Assembly (NCBI GenBank): GCA_009746045.1 | Contig: RPFO01000102.1 | Location: 1,549,040 to 1,613,039, forward strand | Source of the DNA: Mesostigma viride | Taxonomy: Eukaryota > Streptophyta > Mesostigmatophyceae > Mesostigmatales > Mesostigmataceae | DNA length: 64,000 nt | Direction: 5' to 3' | Shown here: positions 39,164 to 50,998 of the stretch, piece after piece | Position numbering within the stretch: the stretch's first letter is position 1 | Layout of the letters: every line of letters starts with the position of its first letter | Notes under the pieces: model-generated | What the model was told of the DNA's origin: nothing | What the model saw: only the letters and a program-made list of their open reading frames with translations | Database searches by the model: none | Program-made: the position numbers and the translations under genes

Positions 39164-42056
39164 GCTGCTGGACGCCAACGCCACGCTACCACCGGGTACT
39201 GGCGGATGTCAGCACGCCCCCAACGGTACGGTCTCCAATGCCAACACAGAACTTTTTGCTGATTTGCTTACGACATGCGCGATTTGGTCACTGCCAACAC
39301 CCGCTTTCCACATAGTCCAGATGCTTTGGTCACACACACCTCGCCAACTGGCACTGAACGCTGCATTGACTATGTTGTAATGCGCAAGCGTCATCAAGGA
39401 TCTGTACTAGCTGCTCGCTCGCATGTGATCCCCCTGGTGCGCTCCGATCATCGCATCGTCACCGCCCGCATCCGCCTGCGATTCCCCTCGCCCTTTCGTA
39501 AGCACGTGGCACCACCTGATTTGCGCACACTTCAGTTGCTCGAGAAATCTGACGACGCTCTGGACTCTGGAGGACTTCCCTGAAAAACGCGCCCACAAGC
39601 GCGCCGCAGAGGCGTTCGTCGACGCGCTGGACATCCCGGCCAGCCACGCCCAGCTGTTCGCTGCCGGCCCGGCATCGGCCCTTCGGCACCTCGCTGACAA
39701 GCTGCCCGCGGCCGGGGCCCTACTGCCCCCCCGCCGCCCGCCCCGCTTCACCAGCCTGCACCGGCTCCCCGCCGTCATCCAGGCCCGGCAAGCCCCGGCT
39801 GCGCGACAACAGCGACCCCGCCCGCTACGCCCGCCTCAAAGCCGATTACCACTCGGCCATCCGGCAGGCGACCAAGGAGCAGGAGGACCTTCATGTCCGC
39901 GAGTACTTCGCCCACCTCAAGGACCAGCACGGCAAGTACGCCTGGACCCGCCTGCGTCACGCCCAACGGCCCGCCGGCGGCGCGCAGCCGGCGCCGCGGA
40001 CGCTCTCTGGCTCACCGCAGCAGCAGCTCGACCAGTGGTATTCCTCCTAGGCCCGGCTGCTCGGCGCCCCCCCGCCGCCTCCGCCGCTTGGCCCTCTGGC
40101 GGCCGCACGCCTGGCAGTAGCACCGGCGGACGTCCAGGGCTGCGCCGCCCACGCCGCCCGCCGCTGAGCAGGACTACACGTACCCAGCCCTGACGGAACC
40201 CCTGGCCGACCCCAACGAGCTCCCGCCGTTCACCGAGCTCGAGCTGAGCACCGCCGCCAAGCAACTCCGCTTCTATGCCGCCGTTGGACCTGACCAGCTC
40301 CCAGCCCCGGTGATTAAGGTGACGGCGCTCACGGGGTTCCTGCTTGACGTCTGCAACCGGATCCTGCTTGCCGACGCGCCGCCGATTCCTGAGTGGCAGC
40401 ACAGCTACCGTATTATGCTGTACAAAAACAAAGGTTCCCCTGACGACCCCGCCAACTACAGAGGAGTCTGCATCCAGAGCGCCGCACTTAAGTTGTTCAT
40501 GCGCATGATCCTCAACCGCCTTCATTCCGCTCTCGACTGTCACCTTGGGGAAAGTCAAATGGGCTTCCGTCCTGGGCGCAACACCGTCATGGCCATCTTC
40601 GTCGCGCGTCGCCTCTTCGACGGGAAATCGCTCTCCTGCAACCTGGTGAGTTTCCCGCCATCCTGATCTTCGTCGACTTCATCAAGGCTTCTGATTCTGT
40701 CCTCTGGGACGCTCTATGGGCTGTACTTGCTCGCGCTCGCGTCCCCACTCCCCTGATTACCGTCATCCGCTCGCTGTATGAGGGGTCGACCACTTCGGTG
40801 CGCACTCAACACGGCATTACCCCGCCATGCCCACTGCAGACCGGCGTCTGGCAGGGTTGCGTCCTGTCGCCGTACCTGTTTATTATTGTAGTGGATTATG
40901 TTATGCGCCAGGCACGTTCTCGCTTTGCTAGCATTGCAGGCCGTGCCCCTGGCCTAGCGATCACGAACGAGCTTGGGGAAGGGGGGCCGACTAACAAGCA
41001 GAATTTACTAGCTGACCTCATTTATTATGCCGACGACATCACGCTCATCGAGAAGCCGGAGTCTGCCCAACTTTGGCTGGATGGCTGCCTGGCGCTCGAG
41101 GCTCGGGCGGTTGGTCTAGAAATCAGCCCCAAAACGGAGGCCCTGGCCCTTGGCATGGCAGGGCACCCACACTCCGCCTCTTAGACGATGCCGAGGTCAA
41201 CTACCCTCCTTCAGGCCGCTTCAAGCTGCTCGGCAGTTGGCTTCCTGACTGCGAGGACGACCTGACGACACGGATCGGCATGGCGTGGGCGCACCTCCAT
41301 GACCACCGCCGCTGGCATGGAGCAACCCCGCCCTACCCCGGATCGTCAAGCGTGACCTCTTCAAGGTCGTCATTCTGACTCTCCTGACCTACGGCGCCGA
41401 GACGTGGACACTGATGCAGGAGCTGGAGCAACGACTCGACGGCGCCGTCACCAAGATGCTGCGCAAGGCTCTTAACATCCACTTTGGTTTGCACATTAGT
41501 AATGAGGATTTGTACGCTGATTTGCCCTATGTTTCCCACATTATTAGGCAGAGGCGCCTGGGGCTAGCCGGGCACCTGCGGGCCCGCACAGATCAGCTAG
41601 GTAGATACATCAGATAGACGTACAAGCTGGCACCAAGCCCGCCCAGCCTGGGCGATATGTCCTCACCTGGCGTGCCCCCGGCCGCGCGCGGCAGGGCCGC
41701 CACCCGTGGACTTTTCGTGATAGACTCGGCATGGACATGTGCTACACTAGACGTGACGGGCTCACCCCCGGGCAGCCTCCTGGTTTGTCTGTAATATGGA
41801 GGCAGATGGTGCACAAGGATAGATGGCAAGTAGTGATGAAGGAGACCACCCCCAAGCCTGTGGGGGCTCCGCGTGTGACCAAGTATGGCATTCATAGCGA
41901 TTCGGGCCGCGGTGCCCACACCCCTGTCACTAGGACCTAGATAGCTTATACCATCCATTCCATCCCATGTTCCCCTTCCCACTGAGGACTTATGCTCACG
42001 TGACGCAGTCACGTGTCTATTCTGATCGTGTCTATTAATCAACTAATTAATTAATG
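39164..42056 (+). mobile_element. LINE copy 2, 3' part: endonuclease end, reverse transcriptase and tail
   Basis: The endonuclease ends with RSDHRIVTARI (the conserved SDH). After a GC-rich linker the reverse transcriptase follows with GVCIQSAALKLF, MGFRPGRNT, LQTGVWQGCVLSPYLF, YYADDITLI and LTYGAETW. It ends in CTCACGTGACGCAGTCACGT and a TTAATTAA-rich tail at 42056. Several frame shifts (for example near 40660, 41150 and 41320) make it a pseudogene. The APE-type endonuclease and YADD place it among LINEs; the clade is not assigned. Confidence 0.88.
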
Positions 42057-43460
42057 ATGACAGTTAGGATGCGTGGGCCAAACCCTAAGCCGATCAATAT
42101 GTGTCGGAGGTACGCCCAGCACATGCGGTCAAACGCTTTTTCAAAGTCCCCAAAGAGGATAAAGCCAGCGATGTCGTCGCGCCATGCCTTCTCTACTATG
42201 TCCATTATGAGGGTGATGCTATCGTTGATATATATGGAGGTTAGCACGGAAGCCTACTTGTTCTGGGCCGATAAGGCAGTCTAGAACAGAGTATAGCCTT
42301 TGCTGAATTGTTTTGCCGATGATTTTGTACGCAACCGTAAGGAGGCGTATTGGCCGGTAATTTTTCCATTGTGTTTTGTCACCCTTTTTGAACAATAAAA
42401 TGAGGGCTGATTCGGCCCATTGACCCGTAATCTGTCCATGTTGCCAAATTTCTAGTATGCATTGATAGAAATCTACGTGTAAAAGGGACCAAAAAGTTTT
42501 CCAAAACTCGATGGGAAGCCCATCCACCCCTGGGGCACTACCGGTCCGGATGTTTTGCATGGGATTAGTAGCCTCCTCCATGGAGGGAGTTTGGTCTAGT
42601 TGGTGTTGTTGCGCAAGTGTGAGGCGGCGTGGGATAGCTTGTAAAATTTTTGCTATGGCCGCGTCGGCTTCGGGGTGGGGTTCATTTTGGAACAGCGAGG
42701 TGTAGAAACGATGTCCACTTTCTAGGATATGGGGTTTGTGGCCGTGTGTGTGCGTTGTTCATCCTGGATTTCTGAGATGATTGAGTTGGATTTTAGTGGT
42801 GGAATAAGTGAGAAAAAATCTTTTGTCATGCGTTCGCCTACCTGATGCCACCACAGATTTTCAGAGTCTAAAGCTAGGGCCTGTCTTTCAAAACGGAGTT
42901 TGTCGAGTTCAGTTTGTGAACTGAAGTCGAGCTTAATGTTCGTAATGGTTTAGGTGGGGTTTCAGCTGTAGCTTGTTGACTATGCGTTGGTGAATTCGGT
43001 ATGCGCGTCCTTTCTCGCGACGTACGTACGTTTAGTTAGGGAGTAGGTATCAGTATGTGAATATGCTAGCATTTTGGCTAGGCCTTCCTGCATCCACGTG
43101 CAGCAGTCAGTGTAGCTATCCTTGTGAGTTCGCCAATTGCTCCAATGCTGCATGATCTCAAAATAAAACTGATCGTCTTGTAGGAGAATTTTATTGAGGC
43201 GAGGTATGCCTGGGCCCCGTGGTGCCTGGGTGTGGTGGGCAAGCGTGACAATTCATGGGTAGTGCCGTAGTGGTCTGAGAAGGCTGTGGAGCGTTCTACG
43301 CTTGCGTGGCAGACTAAATCTGCCCATTTGGGCGTGATATATATTTTATCCAAACGACGGGTTGTGCGAACGCCCAGACAAGTGGCCAGCCAAGTGTGCT
43401 CCTGATCCCGTGACCACAGGACACTGATTCTCTGCTGCCCTTGGGCGGCGTGGGACACAA
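42057..43460 (-). mobile_element. L1-like LINE fragment (endonuclease end and N-terminal half of reverse transcriptase)
   Basis: Read on the minus strand, RRLDKIYITPKW and FSDHYG mark the endonuclease C-terminus (about 43360-43250). The reverse transcriptase fingers follow (GVDGLPIEFWK, LLFKKGDKTQWKNYRPI, PEQVGFR) and then the palm start GDFEKAFDR. The reading stops exactly where the tail of LINE copy 2 ends, so the rest was lost or displaced. Style and motifs differ from LINE copies 1 and 2. Confidence 0.85.
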
Positions 43461-43474
43461 CAACAACAACAACA
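43427..43474 (+). mobile_element. 48-bp mini-retroposon with (ACA)n tail
   Basis: It interrupts the L1-like endonuclease. ATTCTCTGCTGCCC, then GGCGGCGTGGGAC, then an (ACA)n tail, is flanked by the 11-bp duplication ACAGGACACTG (43416-43426 and 43475-43485). It carries no coding capacity and no pol III promoter boxes. Confidence 0.75.
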
Positions 43475-43539
43475 ACAGGACACTGAACAGCATGCCATCA
43501 CAAACATACAAGAAACAAAGATATTAGCGGGGACATGTA

Positions 43540-43633
43540 CGGTTGCATCGTTGGATACACCCGCGTTGGTACAACAGCTTGGGTGTATCCATACAACGCG
43601 GGTGTATCCAATGATGCAACTGTGCGTGTATCC
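43540..43633. mobile_element. Small palindromic element (about 28-bp arms)
   Basis: The arms GGTTGCATCGTTGGATACAC… and …GTGTATCCAATGATGCAACT are inverted copies around a CAACAGCTTGGGTGTATCC centre. A third half-arm (GTGTATCCAATGATGCAACT) follows directly. It is consistent with a foldback MITE. Confidence 0.6.
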
Positions 43634-43779
43634 AATGATGCAACTGTGAGTACGTACTGTTTCGTCTCAGTCACACAATCTGCCGCTCGGCTACTCGATC
43701 AATCTGTTACCAACGCGGAGGTGTTGTTTTTGTTGTGGTTGTTGTGTCCCACGCTGCAGTCAGCAGCAAAGGGTTCTAG

Positions 43780-43870
43780 ACACCCCCCCCTTGATGTTTA
43801 AGAATGGGGTCCGACCGACCCAGGGCTGCGATCTTAAACCAAAAATCGAATCCAGGGTTGACAATCTAAA
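43780..43870. mobile_element. Diverged relative of the 5032 MITE, inverted
   Basis: A C-run, then TGTTTAAGAATGGGGTCCG, then ACCCAGGGCT, mirrors the right half of the element at 5032-5221 in opposite orientation. Only part of the element is preserved. Confidence 0.55.
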
Positions 43871-45992
43871 ACTTAAGTAGGCACAAGGCCCTCCTTGCGT
43901 ACCACTGACCGCTACTGTACATAGCAGCCTTTGGTGCCTACTTTAATTAACCCTTACAATTGTGTCAACTGGAACCACCAGAACGGACTGAGTATGGGTA
44001 TCTTAGTAAGTATGAGAGTATCTAGCCAAATAACATTTTCTGGCCCACCCTTGGAACAAAGGATGCTTTTATATCAAATAACTTCGGGGTCATGTCATTG
44101 GTCACATATCTATGCCCCGCAGCTGCTATAAATAGCATCCCCCCCAAGGGGGTACGGTGCAGATGGGGTTCAAGAGATATATAATGCAATATGGACCATT
44201 TCTCAAAATCTGCTGACCCTGGCCCTTTGAGGGGAGTTAGAGATAATCACAGGCATGCCATAGATGCATTCACAACATGACATGCCATAGAACTGCACAG
44301 GCTAGCTAGCATACAGCCCAAAATAGCTCAGACCGTTATAACGGGTGCAGTTATTTTGGGGTGTTTTGCTAGCACTACCGTATAGGCATTCAATTCCAAC
44401 GTGGCACAAAACATCATAGATGGCCACACATGGATTCCCAAACACATTTCCAGCATAAAAATCACAACAGCATGCTATACAACAAGTATAAAGCTTGTGC
44501 CAAGGCCCAAAACCAAGCGTATAACGGGTTCACAAGGAGCTACATTATCAATGCAGCCAACACACTATAAAGCAATTCCAATGATTGGCAATGATAGAAA
44601 AAACAAAAGAAGTAACCTGGTTATGCTTCCATGCAAGCAGGCCCCGGCCATTCATGTTTCTTGCATGCACTATGGACGCACAAGCAGAAGGATAACTTGG
44701 GCCAGCAAACCAAGAAGCAATGCCTAGAGCTGGCCAGAAAACCACTTGTCTCGCTATGTCTGTGCAGGGAAAAGCATCCCGTTATCAAGCCCACCATGTT
44801 TAGAGACGACACCAAACGCTACTTCACTGGTTTCGTTGAAGCCTCAGCTAATAGCAATCAAATCTGGTCCAAAATCTGCGTGACATACTGGCATTCCCCA
44901 ACCATCACAAGCAAACGCGTACAAGCAGTAAAGCAACAAAACGACAAGCAAAAACCATCGATTACATGTCTAAAACTAGTTTATAAACGATAGGACGACT
45001 TGGTACTGTAATGTATAAACGCTAACATGTTAATACGTACCAGGTCGAAACCGCAGATTACCTGCTGTGCGGGAGCCATCACTCCCACCTCACGGACACA
45101 GCCTCGAACATTTCCTGGCCGTCATCGCTAATAAAATATGTCAAGAATGACGTAACAAGTCTATCCACGCGCAAACATATGGACGTTTGCTGCCGAACAA
45201 CAGGTAGCATACGCACTGTCACCGTCTGGCCGCTGACAGGATCTGCTGCACCGATTAGAACCTAGAGATATACTTGCGCACATCCCGACGATTCACGGCC
45301 AGAGATATAACCTTTATAACACTCAAGGATAATGAATACAAAATTTGAGTTCAAAATTCCAAGCCATGCTCTCGTACCAGTCACTTGCCTGCACCGCCAT
45401 AGTCGCGGACGTCAATTATTTTCATTACGCGGAGGTGTTGTTGTTGTTGTTGTGGGCTTGTGGCCCACGCCGCACATGGGCGGAGGTCTATCCGATGATG
45501 GAACCGCTGCGTAGCTTTGTTTCTTTGTTTGTTTGTGATGGTACAGGTGTATGCTGTTCAGTGCTCTGTCCCTCGGCCGTTTCCAAATCTCTGTGCCGGC
45601 CCATGTGCGGCGTGGGTACGGTAACAACAACAACGTACAACAACAAAATACAAAATACTCAAAATACCTTATATAGGATTCTTTGTTTGTTTTAACATTA
45701 TTTTTCAAGCGGAAAGGTTTCGAGAAGTTCTGTATTTTATCAAACTTCCAATCCTGGCGATGTAACAAACATGTACATGTGTATGTCTCAAGTCACGAGT
45801 GGGTGTCATCCCGCCTCCGGTTGCTCAACTTTGCGTGGGGGTAAAGATTCATCAAGCCCGACGCTGGTTTCCCGGTCGAAAAAGCACCAGGCGATATCTC
45901 TAGCCACCGCATTGCCAGGAAGCCATAGCCTGCGTCCCTGAGCGGCCATTTGACGGTGGTGGTGTAAAGGTCTAGCGGGATCTTTGGAGGTC
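43871..45992. other. Intergenic region upstream of the kinase-like gene
   Basis: I see no supported gene. Two (GTT)n/(AAC)n-tailed retroposon ends face each other at about 45432-45480 and 45595-45650, both carrying CCCACGCCGCACATGGGC or its complement. The remainder is AT-rich, with short ORFs of no recognisable type. The promoter of the kinase-like gene should lie near 45700-45990, but no motif stands out. Confidence 0.5.
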
Positions 45993-48808
45993 ATGCCCGT
46001 AAGCATGGATGGGGCGCCGTCACGTGCGTTTAGGCGGCATGCATTGTCGCTGCTGGTTGTCTTCTGCGTGGTTGGGAGCTCCATGGCAGCGCGGATCCCA
46101 TGGGCGACGACGACGGTACCAACTAATAATCAGCAGGACCATGCCTTGATTATGGAGTCGACCGTGACGTATGCGAAAGAAACAGGCTCTGTCGTTTTGG
46201 CCAACGAGACGGCATCCCGTATCCAATCAGCTAACCGACGCCTGCTGCTTGCTGAGCCCGAGGTTTGCCCCAATGCTGTGGTGACCTTGTTCTCAAGGAT
46301 TAATTACGAAGGTCCGAGCGTCAGTTTCGGATGCTCCTCGTCGGATCTGTCCCTCATGCTTTGCTTCCCAGTAGCATCCATCGCATTGCGGAAAGGTGCC
46401 ACAATGGCATTGTACTCGCATCTCGGCTTCACGGGCTCGAAGCTGGTCTTCCAAAACAGCGAGCCGAACATTTTCTCCGATTACCCTCGCAAGTACAGCT
46501 TTTCGAAATCCATGGCCGTCTGCGCGGCCGCGGTGGAGGATCCCATCAACGACTGCCCGACCGAGGCCTCGGCGTCCCTGCGCATCTGCCCGGAGGAGAA
46601 GCCGATCGGCGACGTGATGGACATCGATAAGTCGACGATCACGCACCACGACAGCAAGTTCCGTTTCGCCCTCGGCGGCCAGGTGGTGCTCAAGTACATG
46701 CGCCCACGCCACATGTACTGGTACTCGACCGGCCCCGAGCCGTGCTTCTACAAGACGATCGTACGCGAGGCGCAGCAGGGCTGCCTGCCGGAGAAGCACC
46801 TCGCGTTCCAGCAGCTGGTCCAGGAGTTCGTCCCCCACTACTACGGCGTCATCAAGAACCACGACTACTTGGGCGGTGAGTGGGTCGTGATCAAGAACGT
46901 CGGGTTCGGGATCAAGAACCCGTCCGTGCTCGATCTCGACCCCGGCTTCGCAAAGTGCACGCGCTGCGGTATTGACGTCAAGAACTACCGCACGTACATG
47001 GAGAAGACCGGCACGTACAAGGTGCTCCGTCGCGAGGAGATCCAGCACAAGCGCGAGATTTCGAGCAACAAGCGGCGCACCGTCATGCACGAGGTCGCTG
47101 ACTTTTTCTTCGATGGCCGCATCCGCAAGGACATGGCGGGCGCTATGCTTCCGATGCTCGAGCGAATGCACTCTCTGCTTGTCCAGAACCGCCGCGCCTC
47201 GTTCCCCGATTCGTCCATTCTCATGGTGTACGGGCCGGACGACAAGACGGGCCGCCCGAAGAACAGCCTCTGGCTCATCGATTTCGGCCAGGTCACGCGC
47301 GTGGATGCCGGCAAGGGAGATGTAAGTGCCTTTCCCGCGCCTGGACCGTTAGGTACCGCGAGACTGTTAGATGTAGGATGGTGGTGGTTTGTCGGTTTCA
47401 TGAAGTTTTAGATCCTCTTTCACAACCGATTTTCGAAAATGATCCTCTTTTTTTGGAATGGTCGCCTTGTAGATGAGGTAATCGTGGTGCTTGTCTCATG
47501 TGAGATGTGAAGAATGCAGATGGTTTGTGCTGTTGTGAGATGTGAAAATTAAGGTTAGAAGTTAGAGATTATTTATGGTAGCGGCCCGTAATCCTTGTCA
47601 GTTTTCGTGTGTGCTTTGGATTCAGCTAAATTACTATGGTATGAAATGAGATTATATCTACTGGATTCTGAGGGTGTGCTTGTGCGTGTTTGACTGTGCG
47701 TGTGTTCAAATTTCCTTTGGTGCACGAATGAGCCGTTTGAAATGGGATGTTTGTTTCCAGGCCAGAGTGGATGAATTCAGCAACTAATGAACTCGAGAAA
47801 AATCCCAGGTCCCATGGGTCGCATTTCCACACATTCTCAAACCGCGTTGCCCACCCTCTATCATGTGGAAAGCTGCACGGGTCGTCTGGGAGGCTGGTCA
47901 ATCGGGGGCATGGGTCTAGCAAAATCCCCTCAGCTGCAACAATTCAGAAACAAGTATGCCAATTGCCGGCTTTTCGTTGGCAATGCGGGCAAATGCCAGT
48001 GGGCATGCCATTAACAGACAATATGCTGGAAGAGCGGTTGGGTGTGTGTGCTTGAAGATGATCACGGATGTGGGCGTGATGCGGGCCATGGCTTGGTTGA
48101 TGTCAGCGATGGGGGGTTGTGTGACCAATCCTGGTCAAGCCGCGCCCCTTAGCCAATAAATTGATGACCTGCCTTTTACCTCTCATGACATTAGCCCGTT
48201 CTCTACACGCGATTCCCAGCCATAACGCTAATTTGTTTATGGTCTGTTCGCATTACTGACTGTTTTAGACCCTCTTATACCTCGGTGGCACATTGGCTCC
48301 TTGGCATCTCCTAGACTTAGAATCCTTGCCTTTTCCTCTATGATTTTCTCCTCTATGCATAGAATGTAGATCGATAGAGTAAGTTGTCTGGCATGCTTTG
48401 TACCTTCCCGTAATATGGCGCGGGAATGGATCTTTCATTAATTTTTTTGGTTGTTAATGGTCAGGTGTGTCTGCTTCACTAACTCTTTCCCTGCCCCTTG
48501 TTCGCGCTGCTCCCGTCGTTGGCGCGGTCGGGCCCCCTCCCCATTCCTCCCTTGCCGGCCCCTCCCTCCCTCCCTTTGGCCCCTCCCTCATTTTATGTCT
48601 TGACCAACAGTTTGTGCAGCCGCCCCAGTTCGACATGATGCCGCCGGGGTACGAGGGCATGAACGACCCTGAGGAGAAGTCCAACGCGGGGCGCGACGAG
48701 CGCACCTTTGCGTGTGGCGTGCTCGAGCTGAGCATGCACCTGCAGGACTTCTCCAACAGCGGGAAGATGCGCAACGACCGCTGCCTCGCGCCATGCCTCA
48801 AGTGCTGA
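45993..48808 (+). CDS. Secreted or membrane-anchored inositol polyphosphate kinase-like protein with beta/gamma-crystallin-like module
   Basis: Two exons, 45993-47321 (GAT|GTAAGT) and 48620-48808 (GTGCAG|CCG), join in phase 0 to give 505 aa. Residues 1-33 look like a signal peptide or anchor (ALSLLVVFCVVGSSMAA). Residues 93-178 resemble a beta/gamma-crystallin unit (VTLFSRINYEGPSVSFGC, then ASIALRKGATMALYSHLGFTG). Residues 215-490 follow the inositol polyphosphate kinase layout: FVPHYYGV, an NPSVLDLDPG stretch at 309-318, SSILMVYG at 407, WLIDFG at 427, and a C-terminal FACGVLELSMHL. IPK enzymes phosphorylate inositol phosphates in the cytosol or nucleus using a PxxxDxKxG motif. Here the lysine is replaced (PSVLDLDPG), so activity is doubtful. 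An upstream in-frame TTG exists, but ATG 45993 is the first ATG. Confidence 0.82.
47322..48619 (+). other. Single intron of the kinase-like gene
   Basis: Bounded by GTAAGT and GTGCAG. Three GAGATGTGAA/GATGTAG-like pieces near 47365, 47499 and 47531 weakly recall the donor context GGAGATGTAAGT, so a faint version of the EXO84 echo pattern may exist. Otherwise nothing is recognisable. A CCCTCCCT-rich pyrimidine patch precedes the acceptor. Confidence 0.55.
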
Positions 48809-50009
48809 GCGCGCTCGACGAGCCGCTGGCGCGGGAACGGTGGGGAACTTTGGCGGGTCTGGGGAGTTTCGGACTCCAGGGTGGTGGCTTTGGATTGGAA
48901 GCCATGGGCCCAGGTCATTGCTGCCATGATGAGAAAAGAAAGACGCCGACAGGGAGCTCCTGTTGTAGTACACGACAAGGCTAGTGGTTGAGCCTGGGTT
49001 CCAGGCTTTTGGGGACAGAGCGGGGCTCATGCTTCGGAGGTGCCCTGGTTAATGCTGTCCACCCTGGGGTTAGTTGAAAATCTAGGAAAGGGAGGGAGAG
49101 GTGTGTGTGGGGGGGGGAAGGGTTTCGCCTGGCCTACCCTCGGAAGGTTGTGGGGACCTCCGGCCTTGGATACCGAGATGCTTGCAATGAGGGTGGGATG
49201 GGTCGTGGTGCGGGCAAGGCTGGAGGTGGTCATGGAATGGACAGGGAGGGACCACTCATGCGGCGCCATTGTTTATGCTTGCGCGAGCGCCCGTCGATGG
49301 GAGGGGTGTTGGCATCGGGACGGACTGAGTGTGTGCGCTCCCTTCGTGGCAGGACCTTGGGGGCCCCAAAAGGTGCCCCATGGGCTGCCTCGGCATCAAT
49401 CACCGCGCGGGCGGGCGTTGACCATTTTGTCAAGGGTGCCAGGCATGGCCTGAAACTGTAGCCACCTGGCGTCGGCATGCGTAGTTTACAGGGATGCTCG
49501 CATGCCAGCGCTCTGCGCTCTCCTCGTGGACTGTGAGGCTACTGATCTCCTCTGGCCCATGAAGGCGATAACATTTCACGCGGATCTGACCATGTAGGGT
49601 GCATGCGAGGGTGGTCGCAAATACGCTGGACATGCCACTGATGCTTGTTCTAAGCATGTTTAGAGGAGGCCCTCACATGGGGCTGCATGCTTTAGTTTGC
49701 TGAACTCCTGAGTCCCGGTTCATGTTTTGACTGGTGGACTCACACCTTGAAGGCCCCTTGCCGGCTTCCTGTATAGTCTGTGTTGCAATAATGCGGTAGA
49801 CTGGAAAACAGTGCACTGTGTTTGTCTTTTTTATCTCCTGTATTGATCTATGTTTGGCTGCTCTTGAGGCACAATGTCGCGAATTCGCATCTTTGCTTGG
49901 AGCTTTTTTATTGCGTTGTTTTTTAGGAATAGTGGAACAAGATGGGTATTGGCATGCAACTTCAATCCAGCATTGTGAAAGGCAAAGCATCCACTTAACC
50001 CGTGTTTTT

Positions 50010-50060
50010 TTACAACGCGATACATCGTAGGGTTAGAACGCGATGTATCGCGTTGTAATC
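50010..50060. mobile_element. Short foldback element
   Basis: Eighteen-bp arms TTACAACGCGATACATCG and the exact reverse complement flank a spacer of about 14 bp. It could be a MITE core or a structured 3' end; no target duplication is evident. Confidence 0.45.
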
Positions 50061-50967
50061 TGACACGTGGCAAACCTATTAAACATGCGATTTTTGGTCT
50101 GAAACTTTCAAAATAGGTCAGAAACATCTCATAGAATTCAAGAAAAAATCCTGGTATTTTTGGTATTTTTTTTGTGACAGCTGCAAACAAATATGTACCA
50201 CTGAAATCAGGCATTTTCGCGGGACGAAGGTGAAGACGACAGCGATGGCGGCAGGTAGATCTTGCCAGTTTTTGCGCGAATTTCAGTGGCTGTTGGGTAG
50301 CACGACCATGATGATGCGTTCAAAGGTTGATAATTAGGTTTCTACGAGTTTGTTGAGGTACTGGGGCAAAGGAAACGTAGTTTTTTCCAGTTTCTCACCC
50401 AACTTTCATGCGGAAACCCTGGAAACCGGCATACATATTATTACGTCAAGACTCGGGTCTGCTGCGGCACCATGCTTGGTATTTCCATGGTGTTTCGACT
50501 TCTTAACACATGTTTATTCATTCCGAACGCCCGGACTCTCAGCTAAACCGAGATTTGTGCCGACTTTATTGGGTAGCTCCGGACATGATGGTGCCTGCAA
50601 ATAGCGTAAGGCGTGACCGTGGCTATTGCTACGGTATGCTGTATTTTCCTGGAAATGGCCTCTGCCACCGGCTCAATAGTGCTTGCAGGCGTAAGTATAT
50701 CGTGTTTCTGCCTAGTTTCTGCCAGTTTTCCACTTACTTTTACCGACGTCTGCCCAGCCTCTCTAAGACCGCCATCCTACTCGACGTTGCTTGCATGTCA
50801 GCCATAGCAGGTTGCAGTTGTGCAGTATTTAGGTGCTGTATACGTCGTCAAGCCGTGAATATATCGTGAGGATTGGATGTTGATGGTTTATACTGCATTG
50901 ATTGTGCAAGAAGATCAGCTAGGTGCCCACAATCATGGTGTATAATCATGCACATGTTGTTAGCACA

Positions 50968-50998
50968 TACGGCGCCGAGACGTGGACACTGATGCAGG
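50968..50998 (+). mobile_element. 31-bp orphan fragment of the LINE reverse transcriptase gene
   Basis: It is an exact match to 41390-41420 of LINE copy 2, encoding the YGAETW motif. No LINE sequence continues on either side. Confidence 0.7.

Noticed and set aside
33879-42056. Active LINE copies
   Set aside because: Frame shifts and insertions interrupt both copies.
46293-47171. A 292-codon minus-strand ORF opposite the kinase-like gene
   Set aside because: It mirrors GC-rich codon third positions of the real plus-strand exon, which has recognisable domains.
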